Origin: Antedon mediterranea
Lineage: Eukaryota; Echinodermata; Crinoidea; Comatulida; Antedonidae
Assembly: GCF_964355755.1 (NCBI RefSeq)
Contig: NC_092672.1
Location: 9,420,501 to 9,484,500, forward strand
Direction: 5' to 3'
DNA length: 64,000 nucleotides
In this document: one piece after another, positions 1 to 13,500 of the stretch
Layout: each line of letters opens with the position of its first letter
How positions within the stretch are numbered: position 1 is the stretch's first letter
Notes under the pieces: generated by a model
Databases searched by the model: none
What the model was told of the DNA's origin: nothing
Seen by the model: only the letters and a program-made list of their open reading frames with translations
Made by a program: the position numbers and the translations under genes

Positions 1-1959
1 ATATAATATTTTGAATACTTCAGACAGCTGAGGCTTGCCATAATATCATACAACCAAGTATAATATTATATTGAAGTGTTAACAGCCTAGAGGTCAATAA
101 AGAACATGCTTTTTAAAAGGTTAAATATTTTATTTGTACATTACTTATTTATCTCGTCGTTAATTAAAAAAGATTCAAATATGTAAGCCTAACTGTATAT
201 GTTTCTACCAATGCTAATATATAATTCCCGTGAATTTGAATTTAATAGCTTCCGAAATATTACTCATTGTATTCTTCGTGCGTATAAAAAACAAGAAATA
301 ATTGTATTAATTGATATTGAATCTAATTTCTCTATGTAAAAAAAAGAAATTATTATTAATTGTGTATGTCAATATGTTGTTATACCTCGGATCGCTGGCA
401 TTTGGAAATAAACGGCGCAGATCTAGGCAAGAAGAAGCTAACAAACAAATATTTAAAAATACTACAGTACATGCCTAATGTAAAGCCGTCACTGCCACAA
501 CGACCTTTTAAATACAGGCGATCAACGAACATTCACACAATATGAAAGGTTTCAGCAGTTTGTATTCGGTTTGGCTTATAGTGCCGAATAAAACAACTAA
601 AGTGTCTGGTATAAAAGCTAGCTTTCTGCAGCAGACCTTTCCATTTTATCATCACTCACAAGTTCGTTCAAACCCCATCATAAATCACAAATTAAGTCGA
701 CGTTACCTTGACAGTAGGCGGGGTGCATTTTTGTCGAGGAATACCCCGGCAAGGATGTAGTATAAGTGCTTTAATAGGTGAAGGAGTACAGGGACAGCGT
801 GTGTCTTTACTTTCCAATGTAATTAGGAAATGAAGGCTCATACGCTACCTCAGTACTAAGTACCTAACTGCTTTTGCTATTCCATATGGAAAGTTTGATT
901 TCATATCTACACAAACAATATTGCAAGTTTGATCTCTAGATACCGATAACCAGCATGAGCCCGGATGTCTGCAAAAGAATGTTAAACATTCGACATACAA
1001 CCAACCAGATACATTGTACCATTTCGATATTTAAGTTCAATAAAAGATTGCATTCCAAACACATAGGGGCCTACAAATTTGTTTTAGAATTTCCCTACCT
1101 CCGATTTAATTATGTCGTCTGAAAGCGAGATCGTCACGCACACGAAAAACCGACGATGGTGGATGTAGCAGGCAATGTTTCAATATGTCTGAATGTCAAT
1201 AACGGACAACCACCTGTCAATTAAATCACAAGTTCATTTGAATGTCACGTGCACTTAGGGATTTAATTATAAGCTACATTACAGATAACACAAATCACAT
1301 TGAACGAGACATTCAAACTGGAGTTAATCTTGGTTTTCTAAGATAAAAACGGTCTTTAGTAAGCCTACAGTGCAGTAATAGATTCTTTGATTTTTCTTTC
1401 TTTTAAATGAATCTTGAAGTGACCTGAAGTGACACTAGTTGACAACCCCCTCCCCCACAACAACACCTACACAAACCAATCAAAACTATTAATATGAATT
1501 ACTGATACTGATTTTATTATTCCGATAATTGATCGATTGATTGTTTGCTGGCTGATTGATATGTTTGAGTGTAGTATTTAACCAATACATTTTTACACAA
1601 AATATTGCTATTAATTAGGCCTATCCCGGATTGTTATTCAGATTGTTGTGTTAAAAAATGTAAATATAAAAAAAAGAACCTTGGTTGATTGTTTGCTGGT
1701 GGATTGATATTTCTGAGTGTATGAATATGAAGATTTCCTGCAATTGAATAGATCGGGCTTACTCATCAACAAAACAAAATCACTTTCACTTCAAAACTAT
1801 ATTATGGCAATGGTAATACTAATGTATTAGGAATATGGTTAATTGTTAGGTTTACAATTTGGCGGTTATTGGTTCGAGTCAATTCCTGATAAATTATAAA
1901 TACGTACAGGTAATTAAGGGCATTATACTTTCTATTTATATTTAGGCCTACGTGACATA

Positions 1960-2120
1960 AAGCCGATTTTCCACTAGGCGAATTTGTTCGCGCGAATCGA
2001 ACGCGCCAGCTTTTACGCATGTGTATTCATGTTTACGTCTTCCAAATCCTTCTCTACGCATGCGTATTAGCTGACGCCTTCGATTCGCGCGAACAAATTC
2101 GCCTAGTGGAAAATCGGCTT
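1960..2120. mobile_element. MITE with about 42-bp terminal inverted repeats, TA target site
   Basis: The left end beginning AAGCCGATTTTCCACTAGGC recurs as its exact reverse complement at the right end, and the match runs for about 42 bases (into TTCGCGCGAATCGAA) before diverging. TA dinucleotides flank both ends (1958-1959 and 2121-2122), as in Tc1/mariner-type insertions. It has no coding capacity. The class is inferred only from the TA flank and the long inverted ends. Confidence 0.75.
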
Positions 2121-3059
2121 TAGAGGACAATAAATATGTATTTTCAAATCAATTATTGTCCTAATAAAGCTACCTAGGAATTTAGCTAACTAGCTAACTA
2201 TATGTTTTTACATGGGAGTTTTATTAGACTCATTAATCTTTAGAATGTTTTTTGTACGAAAAATCAACAGCGAAAATATGGAATTACCGTAAAGTTATGC
2301 TGACAATTTCCATTTTCACTTAATTAATACTGAAAAAAAAATCGGCCAAAGAATTAGAAATTTCTCAGAGCGTTAAATTCTCCGAGGCAGTTCTACATAA
2401 AGGTCGACATTCTAAAAATATATATAAAAATGTATATTTTGTAAAAACTGCCTACAGTTGAACAACAGAACGACCTTTAGAAGCGGACTTCCGCTCAAGA
2501 AATTCTATTTCTTAAGATCCTTTTTGTATTTTGACTTTGCTTGATCTATTTTTTAAAAACTGAAATATATGAACTGAGTAATAAATATTATTGCATTGTT
2601 GGCTTAATGGGTGTATGTGTGTAATATAGTACTGTATATTTTTTAATGAAATGTTTATTTTCCTTCAGTAAAATATTATTTATAAACAATTCCAACCCCA
2701 AAACATTTATTTTATTTCAACAATATTTAACGAGGGTGGTCCATCCAGCCGAAGCTGATCATTAGGAACCCTTACAAAAATACAACATGTAACAATAACA
2801 ATTAAAATCAATATAATTTTTAAAGATAAATAAATTTAAATAAAGCACAACAAAAATTATATTCAAAAATAAAATGAATAAAATGAAATGACTTTATGAC
2901 TTAAAGATTCAAATATTTAATTCTTATTGCAGTATAATTGGCACGAATCGACGCTAATGCATTACCCATGTTCCTGCAAACATTCCAAGAATCATGGACT
3001 AATTATTACTCCATGCAAGAATACACCAGACCTTTTTTTGTGTCGATAGAAGTCAAATA

Positions 3060-3153
3060 ACTATACAGCTCAATATGCCGGTCAGTTGGTCGGTCGGTCG
3101 GTAAACAGTAACTCAAATTTGATCACGCGACTGCAGCCATGTATACGGCCTTG
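3060..3153 (+). repeat. GTCG-rich dispersed repeat, short type
   Basis: A GGTCGGTCGGTCGGTAAAC core, then AACTCAAATTTGATCACGCG and ACTGCAGCCATGTATACGGC. It matches the copies at 35751-35872 and 53623-53716. Confidence 0.8.
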
Positions 3154-3638
3154 TTGGAAATTGGAAACGCGTCCCCATAAATATCAACGTCGTAAGTAAA
3201 CGCGACGAAGCCTGACTAACCATGAAAAACGTCGTCTGTATTTTTTAATCAGTAAATCTATATTTATCTTTAATTGCATATCATTCACAATATCACGTGA
3301 TTCGATGGGTTGGGTTGGTTTAATACATCAACACAAATGAAAGGGGACATTCATACAGATCATGTCAAAAATAATCAGACAAATTACACCCAGTTACGAA
3401 TTAAATTCACTTGGGGTGTGCATATAACATCGAAAAATTGTGAATAAATTATTTGTGAACAGAACATGAGTGGAAATTTTTATTTTTGGAACAGAAGCTT
3501 CCGTTCACACACTGAGCGACAATTATGGTTTTATACTCAAGTCTCTCATACAATTAAAATAGTCTAAATGACCATTAAACTAATATAAAAGTATTACTAT
3601 TTTATGTAACTCAAAGAAATATCAACCTTTATCTAGGC

Positions 3639-3720
3639 CTACATTCACACGGAACGGGAGACGGCGCCGTTCAATTTTGTATTTGTATTTAATACGACGA
3701 AGTCATCCGTGTGAATGTAG
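3639..3720. repeat. Short foldback repeat
   Basis: CTACATTCACACGGA at the left is mirrored by TCCGTGTGAATGTAG at the right, with a further inner GAACGG/CCGTTC match. The unit is about 82 bp and would fold into a hairpin; it is probably a degenerate MITE. No target duplication is obvious. Confidence 0.6.
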
Positions 3721-5916
3721 CTTTACATATTAATGAATTATTTGTCTTCAGTTTAATTTGAAACTCAGGATTAGGTTCCACCGTAATCATAATATATGGT
3801 AGGCCTATTTGTAAGTATTATCTACAGCAGGGAGAAATTTATCCCCTTTTTCGACATTGCAGTGCCAGCCTCATGTTTACGGAATGTAGAATTCTCTCTT
3901 TTGATGAATTGTTAAGAATATCAATATATGGCCTGATGTGTAGACTTAATGCAAGCAAAAATATTTTAATCTCAACGATTATAAGCAACGTCTTAGTTAA
4001 GTCGAAGATGCTCTCCAGATGGAATGCCATCCTGAGATGAGTAGTAGTAATTTTGTTTATTTTATTTATTTAATTTATATGTAATTTACTTTCTATGGAC
4101 CAGAGTTTCCGAAATAAAAGATTGAATGAAATGAATGAATATTGTACCAACATCTTTATCGCGCAGTGTGTTGGATTTACACAGGACCAAGGGCGTACGT
4201 CCAAAAAGATTAAACGCCAGGTGCGGGCAAAACATTTCTATTGATCATACATTCCAATAATTATCGATCTATAGTTTCCCCTATGTTTCATAATTTTTGG
4301 GATTTTATTTGTGTTACACGAGCTTGTTGAAAATAAGCACTTTCTTATCAGTGGGGGGATAGTTAATTACACAGTAAAATCTCTATTCTTTTGTACACAA
4401 ATGTTGTAAATAGAGAGGCATTTTAAAAAGCTATGAAAAATAAACAGTGTGGTAAAAAATGTTATCAGATGACTAAATATAGGTAATATAACTTGAATAT
4501 TACATTTCTGGTATTTTTATTCAACTTCAGATTTTTATTTTCATGCTATAGCACAAATTATCCACTGTATATCCACCATCTTTGTTCACCTTCTAGGGAG
4601 TCACCAGACATTTTATTACATTAGGTTAACTACCTAACTACTGAAAAAAAGTCTTCCTGGTTTTTATGGAAGAATTTTGCCAAATTTTGTATTTGACCAT
4701 ATTAAGGGAAATTCATGTTTTTTCGTCTTGATTTCTGTTACAAATATTTGATTTATGTACAATTAACCAAATATTATATTTAAAATTCATGCCTGTACCT
4801 GAGCTTTAATGTATCTTGGAAATAAGCAATATGGCACAGATAGATATCGATCAAAGCTACATTTCATAGATATTACAGTAATTAATAATAATCGCACTGA
4901 CTATTGTCGAATATCATATAAATCATTTATTTATTCACTGTATACTATACAACTTAATAATTATCATTATTTATTTTCAAGAACAAAAAAAACACCTATT
5001 TTGAAGCACCTTTTTTATTCGTTTCTAGAATACAGATTTTGTTTTAAATCACTATTTGAAAAAAATTGGTAAAAGAGTGAAAAAATACCGGTTCAGACCG
5101 GTGAATAAGCGTCTTAGAAAATTCAAAATAAACAAATTATACAATCTTCAGATTCAATATTTTGTTATTTTTTAAAAACTGGAATATAAAGCTGCTTGTC
5201 AAAAATCTGAATAACAAGTGTTTTATAAAATATAATACTATAAATAAATTGCTAATTTGTTGTGTCGGTCATCATAGCATGTTATTTAATATCTAAACTA
5301 TTTACAAAAATATATTAAAATTATATAACTACATTATTTAATTACCAACCTTTCTTGATAAAAATCACTATATAAAAATATTGTATACATTATAACAAAA
5401 AGATACAATGTAACTATTTTTAGACTTCACAATTCAATATTTTTTTCCTTTAATATAATTGATTTTATGTCTCAAACTCTATGGGAAATCAAAGTATGAT
5501 TTTATGTAACACTTGTGACAATGTAACAAATTGTATTTCCTTAAGACTCATGTTATTCCTTAGATACATAATTCAGTTTAGATTTTTTATTTGAGTGATT
5601 TTAGCATGTTTTTTACGACACAGACAGATCCAAATTCAATTTGGTTCGGCGTGTAATTTTACAATTTCAATAATTTTATTGGCGTTTGTTGTTATCCAAC
5701 ATCTGTATACATTCAAGTACATAGTGTCAAATATGGTTTGATCGAAAAAATTCTCTTGTCATAAATTGGCCCAGCAATATTCTCTAAATAACTAATAAAA
5801 TACATAATCATTAACTTTAATATTGGAAGTCAATATTAAATAAAGGAACAGTAATTTAATAAAACTTAAAAAGCCTTGAAAAACTAAAAAGATGATGGTT
5901 TATTTGTTATATAATC

Positions 5917-6087
5917 GGCTAGTCTGGGTTCCAGACGGAGTTTTGTTTTAATATTAGTAAAAAGATAAATATTTTGGCACATATGGCGTTTCATACGTAG
6001 ACTACTATTAATTTCAGACAAAAATCAAAACGCGATATACGATCGGATTATGTTATACTGTAGTTTAAACTTGGGGCAAGTCTAAAA
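5917..6087 (+). repeat. Dispersed repeat, inverted copy at 51.9-52.1 kb
   Basis: A block of about 170 bp starting near GGCTAGTCTGGGTTCCAGAC and ending near ACTTGGGGCAAGTC recurs in reverse orientation at about 51917-52096. Shared internal segments include GGCACATATGGCGTTTCATA. Each end contains a short self-complementary motif (GTCTGGGTTCCAGAC; GACTTGCCCCAAGTC). It is a non-coding repeat family of unknown class. Confidence 0.7.
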
Positions 6088-7541
6088 ATCGACATATCTT
6101 TATTACAATGTAATTTACTAATAAACGATCTTGAAAATAGTTAGGCCGACCATGATTGTTTATTTTGGTTTTCAAATTTATAACAACAGAAAGGCATACT
6201 TTGCATCATAAGAAAGTATGGACAATGGTGTCTTTATAAAAAAAAAATTAAATTAGGCCCAGGAAATTATTTGCGCGTAGTTTGGTTGTCCTGTACAAAA
6301 TGTTTTAATAAACTTTATGTCCAATATTTAATCTCTGCAACAACAAAAATTCAGAAAAAAATGTCAATAGGAATGGGTATAATACTATATACGGTGGTCC
6401 ATTGCAGTGTGTATTTACAATATTTCTCAGCAGAAAAAAGATGGATACAACAAATGATCGCATTTCGCAAGTTGTTCCTGAAATGAACGACATTCGCCAG
6501 ATCAGAAACTTTAAAGTGTCCCCTGAATAAGGGTGTTCCACAGTGCTGCTGTAAAAATAGAAATCTTTAAAACAGCTAAAACATGAAACCTGGTATTAAC
6601 CCAAATGAAGCCAAAATTCAAGAATTACATTCTATGAAAGACAAAATTGTCAAAATTATAAGGCTTTTTAAAGACAATTTCTAACAACTATTTTGATGGC
6701 TGTGCAATCACAATAAAAATACTTTAAAAGTACCATTTATGTACTCCAACATGTGCTTAAACCATTGGTTACATCGCCAAATCTGAACTTATTCCCCAAC
6801 TTATGAACTGATAAAAATCTATCTAATTAATTGCATTATTCCATTTTCCCTCTAAATCCAAAGGGATTTGTTCATCAAGTTGGATTTGATAAAGTCTTAA
6901 AGAGGTCAAGACACAGGCGGTGAAATGATGTACAGCCACACTATCCCGCATTATATGCTAATTGATTTAACCTTATGTCATTGTGAAGACAAGAGAGTCA
7001 CTGAGTTTGTGATAACGCAGCAGCTGAAGGCTGAGGAAGCGTCGCGGACATGACATTGCCAGTGGTAGCGGTATCAGTGGTGGATTAGCTTAGAGTCAGT
7101 GTGGTCTTGCATGTTAAGCCGGTGGAAGCTTGGCTGCTGCAATAGTCTTGTACAGTCACAGACAGTACCACGTTGCCGCATGTGAGAATGTTAACTTGTG
7201 TATTATATTATTGTTGATGTTATTGGTCAAATGTTTTGCCTTACTTTGACGTAATTGTACTGAATACTATTAAAAATCAAGGAAAATGATGTTAGTATCA
7301 TAATGGTCAATGTGCTAGGAGGTGTACCGGACACTGTAGATGACAGTAAAATTATATTTGTGCTGACATCATCTACATATTGGCTCATGTGAGGTTGATG
7401 TACTCAACAACACATTTCATAGTGTAGATTTGGCTATGAACACATTAATTGATGTGCAAAAATCAACACTACTGTCCATGAATCAGTGTGCTAGAATCTC
7501 CATATCAAAACAATATAATTCAATGCATACAAAAACTAAAA

Positions 7542-10500
7542 TCACACTCCTTGAGGGGGCACCTGTGACTCGTTACCAATAACGGCTGCTGTATCACCTG
7601 ATGACTGACCATAAACTGAAAGAGAAAAAATGCAAATATGCGTATTAAAGCAAAACAAATTTCCATTATGAAGTGAAAGGAACATGAATACCAAAGTAGG
7701 TGTGAAAGAAGCAGTGTCAAATACAAAGCACCTTCCCTGAACAGAGGAGGAGGCCTACGTCAGCACTTATAGGGGGAACTTTCAATTCAGCTATCAACAA
7801 ACAGATTTTTGATCAGCGAAGTGTGAATTCACTCTTCTCTGGTTTTATTAACAGCTCCTCGACCCTGTCACGGGTCACTAAATGTATTTTCATAAAAAAT
7901 CTCAATTAAATAGTTTACTGATGATAAAAGTGCAGTTAATATAACTTATTCTTAAATTTACAGTATGAATTTTTGTCTCTTCTACGTGACAATCATTTAA
8001 CCACAAGTTGATTTTTCTAGATATTAGATATTCCAAAAAAGGTCATAGAATATCAACAAAGAGATGTAGGGCACGTCCTGAATGTTAAATTAAATAAAGT
8101 GATAATGAAATAAAATGCAATGAAATTGTTGCTTGCTTATTTTCACTCATAGAAGATACAATGACTATTGTGTCTGCTTTACCAGCAATCTTTTGTCCAG
8201 ACTGAACTTTTAAAACTACAAATAGGGGTTGTTAAAATTATGGTCCCCTTTCAAAGGTTTATGATATAATTTTTTTTGACATTATAATTTAAACATTTTT
8301 TTTAAACAAAACGTATTGTCACAACTAATCAAGGTATTGCAAACTGCTGTGATTAGAAACATAAGAGGCAACATACAGCTGATTAATCTCTAACTTGATT
8401 AAGATTTGATGGATATAATGTTCAATAAGGATTAAAAAATCGTAAATTATCAAGTAATAAAAACAATAACCTGCCATCATAACCAACCTATCGGGGGAAT
8501 TGTAACATTTCATACGAGGTCAGGAGGTTAGGTCACGTGTTGTAATGCTTAACGCAAACTGTCAGCTTCACTTAACCCAAAGGATGCTCAGTATGATTTA
8601 GAACTGTCTGCCTAATTTTTAAATTGGTATCTTTGTATAAATGATGATGCACCCTTTGAAGACACGTCTGACAGATGTCAGCCTGTATTCATCATTCATA
8701 ACATACAACATCAGTCATACAGCATGTCTCTCAACTGAATCATTCTTGTTCACACAATGTGCCATTTTAGCATCCACTGTAAGTATCATAACGGCTATGA
8801 TCTCTCACATGCTAAACTCAGGGGTCCCAGAGCAGAGTTCAGAGGAAAAAACAGGCATTTAAATATTTTGAAAAAGGCTAAAAATTGCCAGCTTTGGAGG
8901 GCCACAGCCTGTCTACTCAACAGTATTTAATCCCTTTTGAATATAGTCGTGTCCAGGAATATCATATACCATATTGGTATGGTTTTATTTCACAGGTAAT
9001 ATCGACTTAAGACCTGCTCAAGACTAAATAACATTAATATTCCCTGCAATGCAAGATGCAGGCATCTATTCTGTACTACTACTACTACTACTATGTTTCG
9101 CATGCCTGCTTGTGAGAAAGGGGCTTTATATAGTTTGACAAAACAAATATGGTGTAGCACTATGGATTGAAACTGAGTTGCATATCTACACTCTGCATGT
9201 TTATGATTTTTTTGCAAATTTCAGTAGTAAAAGTTTTGTTTTGTATTTTTAGTTAATTAAAACAAAAATAAATTATTATACTAGAATTAAGGGCTGTAAG
9301 AGTAAGTAATTCTTTAACAATTCACACATAAACAATATTTTTTTAACATAATTTAAATGTTTAAATATTGTACTATATGTGATAAATTTCGGGAAACCAT
9401 TTTGAAAGTAGTTAAGTGGAAAAAATATCTGTACATGCATCAGTGAACATTCACTTCCGTTATTACACCAATTTCCGAATTTGATAAAAGACTTCAAAAC
9501 TAATTAAGTCAAAAAATCCAAAATAAAGCTTGTCGATTAATTCTACATACAGTACTCATCAACTTACCCCATGCGAAACACTACACAAATCTCTTAACGT
9601 ACATCACCGATCGTATTGACCTACAAATTGGCTGTTTGGGCTGTCAGGGCTGCAACTGGTTCCGCGCCGGACTACCTTAAGTGCCATCTTACCAAAACCC
9701 CCGAAACCCACTCACAACAAAAGGTTACTTTATGGATCCTTTTCCTCATCTTGAAACCATTAGGGACCTTTTTCTATATAAAGCCCCATCTTTGCTCAAT
9801 GCACTACCCATCGAAATCCAAAACTCAATATCGTTTAATATCCTTAAAGTTTGACTATATACTAAATATATCACCCCGAAATATGTTATGGCTAGTATGG
9901 TCACTGAGGGTTACGAAATGATCCCACTTTAATGTTCCTATTATATTTTTGTAATATATTTACATATATTTAAAGATGTATTGTCCTGACAAATTTTGTT
10001 GTTGAATATGCCATTTTAATGTCACATAATAGCTTTTTACCTGAAAAAAACTGTAATTTAAAGTAAAAAATAGTCAAATTGGCTGCCAGCTAATAGGTTT
10101 TGGTTAAATTTAACCTTTTATTTGGTTTTTTTTATAAGTGAAAACATTATTTTTTTTGTTTTTTGTTTTCAAAGTGAATAACTTTAGAATGACAAAATTG
10201 CCTATTCAAAGTCCGATTAGTTATTAGTTTTAAATTTTCATGTTTTGGGGGACAATACATCTTTAAATTTCACTTCTTTTGACGAGGTATGGAATAGAAA
10301 ATTAGGATTAAGAATTTAAAACTGTAATTAATAATGTAACGTCTCTAATTTGCATCCATATATAAGAACTCGATTTCTCTTTTATCAAAATAATGATCTA
10401 CATGTATGCCTCTATATGAATGCATGTTCTGAAATAAAGATTAATAACACTTTATATACCTTTTTCTTTCAAGCCATTTCCAAAATTTTTAGTAACAAAG

Positions 10501-13500
10501 TACATAGTGATGCACACCACAATACGTATTATCAGTCCAATAATTCCACATGTAATAATTGCAGATTTAATCAAGTCTTCCTCATCGGCAATCACCCAAA
10601 CCTGCAAAAAAAAAAATAGACATGTATGGTATAATGCATAATTTATTCTACTGCAGTAATTGTTTACTGTAATAACACAAAGAAATTAAACTCTTGATAT
10701 AAAGTTTTTTTCATGTTCATTTTGTAAAAAAAAAAAAAAGAACTCTAAAAAGAGTACTGTAAAGCCCAAAATGTTTGCGCGCCCTTTATTTTCGCGATTG
10801 AACAAGGATTGCGAAAATTTAGGGCCGCGAAAATGTTGGGTTTTACAGAACTTTAAAATAATACAAATTTGTTTACAGTATCCTATAACAAAAAAAAAAC
10901 CTTGCACATATATCCTACTAAGTAGACTTTCATTTTCATAAATACTGTTTAAAATAATAATAAAAACAAAAATAGAAAACACACATTTTTAATTTAATTG
11001 AAGAATTTGTTTGTGACAGTATTTTATAAACCACCTCTTTATAAGTCTAGATTTGTACACAATTGCGTTACAAACTTTCATTTTCACAAATCAAAAATCG
11101 AAATACTTTTGAAACTAATTTGACGATTTGTGAAGGGTGATTACTATGTTATAAATTGTGGTAATCTTATATAACCACAAATTCAAGAAAATTCAACAAA
11201 AAGTACCTGATAAGGGTCTAAACAATAGATTGCAATAGCAATAGGCTTATGAAATTCTTATTTATCGTCTCATTTTAATAAGAAAGTTATTTGTATAAAA
11301 TGCATTATAATTGGTTATCCGCACTTAAATAAATTTGTATAAAACTTTGTAACCCAAACTCGTCACGGTGACGAATTCAAATCTAATTAGTTACATTTTA
11401 AATTTAAAAAACTAGTAGAAAAATATTTACAATGGCATTTTAGAAATTATAATTTTTTTAAACAACTATAATAATTTAAATCAATATCATTATTCTATTT
11501 TTATTTAAATAAAAAAACTAACAGAAAATGTCACCAAAGACTGAATACTTGAGAACTAAAAAGCTTGTAAAAATGTTATGCCCTATTATTAAACGCAATA
11601 ATTTTCTTGTTGAAACTAAGCTTCTTAAAGACACCTTCCCTACAATTTGTGATGTTTTGTAAAAATAATACATATATATTACTTTAAAAACATTAAACCA
11701 GGTCATTCCTTGTCTTAAATGTACGTTTTATGCTAAATTTTAATAAAAAGTGAGAAACAATGCACTACCTAAGTAGCTCGCGGCGACTGACCTCTCGTGA
11801 ACGGTCTTTAGGCCTAGCCTAGCTAGGCTTAGTTTTGTAGGCCTATAACTTGTAAACATCGGTAACGTATGAACATCGTATGCTAGCTATATACCTAGCC
11901 TGACGTTGTATAGTTGCTGCATTAATTGTCTTTCTATTTTTGCCAGACTCCGTTGATACAAATTGGGGAAAACCCGGTATTTTCGCTGAAAAGTTAGGGG
12001 TCTTCCATTTGTTTTGGCCTCACGATTGATCAAAAAGTGAATTAGAAGACAAAAAAAAATTTCAATCCGCGCGCAATGCATTTTGGGATTTATAGCGGGC
12101 CGCTATAATTATTAGAATCAACTTATTTTTCGCATTTTTAACCATTTAAAGACGAAAAAAGTTATCGCAATAGGACCATATAGTATTATTTTTACATTAA
12201 ATATAGTTTGTGATCTTAAATTAGATCTAAAAAACGTAGTGTCTAAAAAAATGGAACAAGCTTCTTGTTTTTAAGTAAAGTTAAAATCATGAATAGTTTG
12301 TGGATAAATTAGTTAATAATGTACCGTTTTCTATGGAAAGTACGAAATAAAGAGAAATCAACTGAATAAGAAATTTACTGTGAAGAACTGTTTTGTATTA
12401 AAAACTGTTCTAGTTAAATTTACTGAAAATTGTCGCCTCTTAAAAGCCTTTAATTCATGCAGAACTTTGGACTAAAAACAGATAGAGTTAAAAACAAACA
12501 TCTTAAAAAAAAAAACTGTCTATATCTTGTCGACCATGCTTAATTTGACAATCACAAGACAAGTTATGTTGGTACTTCTTGAGTATGATTGGTGTGTGTA
12601 CTATGTGTAGTTTTAATTGTCTAATTCTATAGCATAAGTGCTTGATTGAATCTAAAATTCCATAATAATCGTAGCAAACACTGTATGTAATGTAACAATA
12701 TAAAAATGCTAATAATCAAATAATGATGATTACTTATTAACATCATACTTGTGTTAATTACAAACGATTGTGAACTAATTTGATTAGTACAGGAACCTCC
12801 CCAATGCGCAGCAGAGGTAATATGTAGATAAATAAATAAAAAGAACAGGCTGTGTAAATGCTACTGTCTGGAGGATGCAAGGGGTTGGCCTGCATAGTAG
12901 CACATCCTGTTAAAGAAGGAACTGAGCTAATTAAAATGACATGCAATACCCTTTCTTTACCTTCACATACAGATTTCCCCATTTCACAACTAGACCTAGT
13001 TTCCGCCAGTTTTGAATATTCCCAAGGCACCTATTTTTATAACTTTAACAAAAATAGTTTATGTTGACATTTATTTATGAGCAATAACACAATAGAAGGG
13101 GAAGTCATCAAACATTATTAATTATACATAATTATTAGATATCTTTGATAGAAGTTAAATTTTAATCTTAGAACTAACTATAATTTTCTATTGATAATTA
13201 AATTAAATTTTAATACTAACAGTTCTTGATTTGAATTTATTAGGAAAATCATCATTATTGTTTGATAAAAAAAACCCACAACAGATGAACTTCTTTGAGG
13301 CAGGCCTGAATTTTGCACATATGCAGCTGATGAGAATAATACATTTTATAAACATATAATAAAGCTGGTTATTGGAGTTTATCAGAAACACACCTAGAGG
13401 GATGGGTGCTTGAATCACAACAGAATGGCATAAAAAGGATAATAAGGACACAGAACGGTGCTCATGAATAATTTATGCATGAGCTTTAACAGTGGGTGGA

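Larger units (their letters stand above)
1..7541. other. Intergenic stretch, no gene recognised
   Basis: I see no convincing coding exon here on either strand. Open frames are short and lack family resemblance or matching splice phases. The stretch is AT-rich and holds a TA-flanked MITE (1960-2120), a small foldback (3639-3720), a copy of the GTCG-rich dispersed repeat (about 3060-3153) and a dispersed repeat at 5917-6087. It should include the 3' UTR and polyadenylation region of the minus-strand gene that ends at 7542, but I could not fix a poly(A) site. Confidence 0.5.

Noticed and set aside
360-545. 61-residue ORF (MCMSICCYTSDRWHLEI...)
   Set aside because: No family match, and no compatible flanking exons were found.
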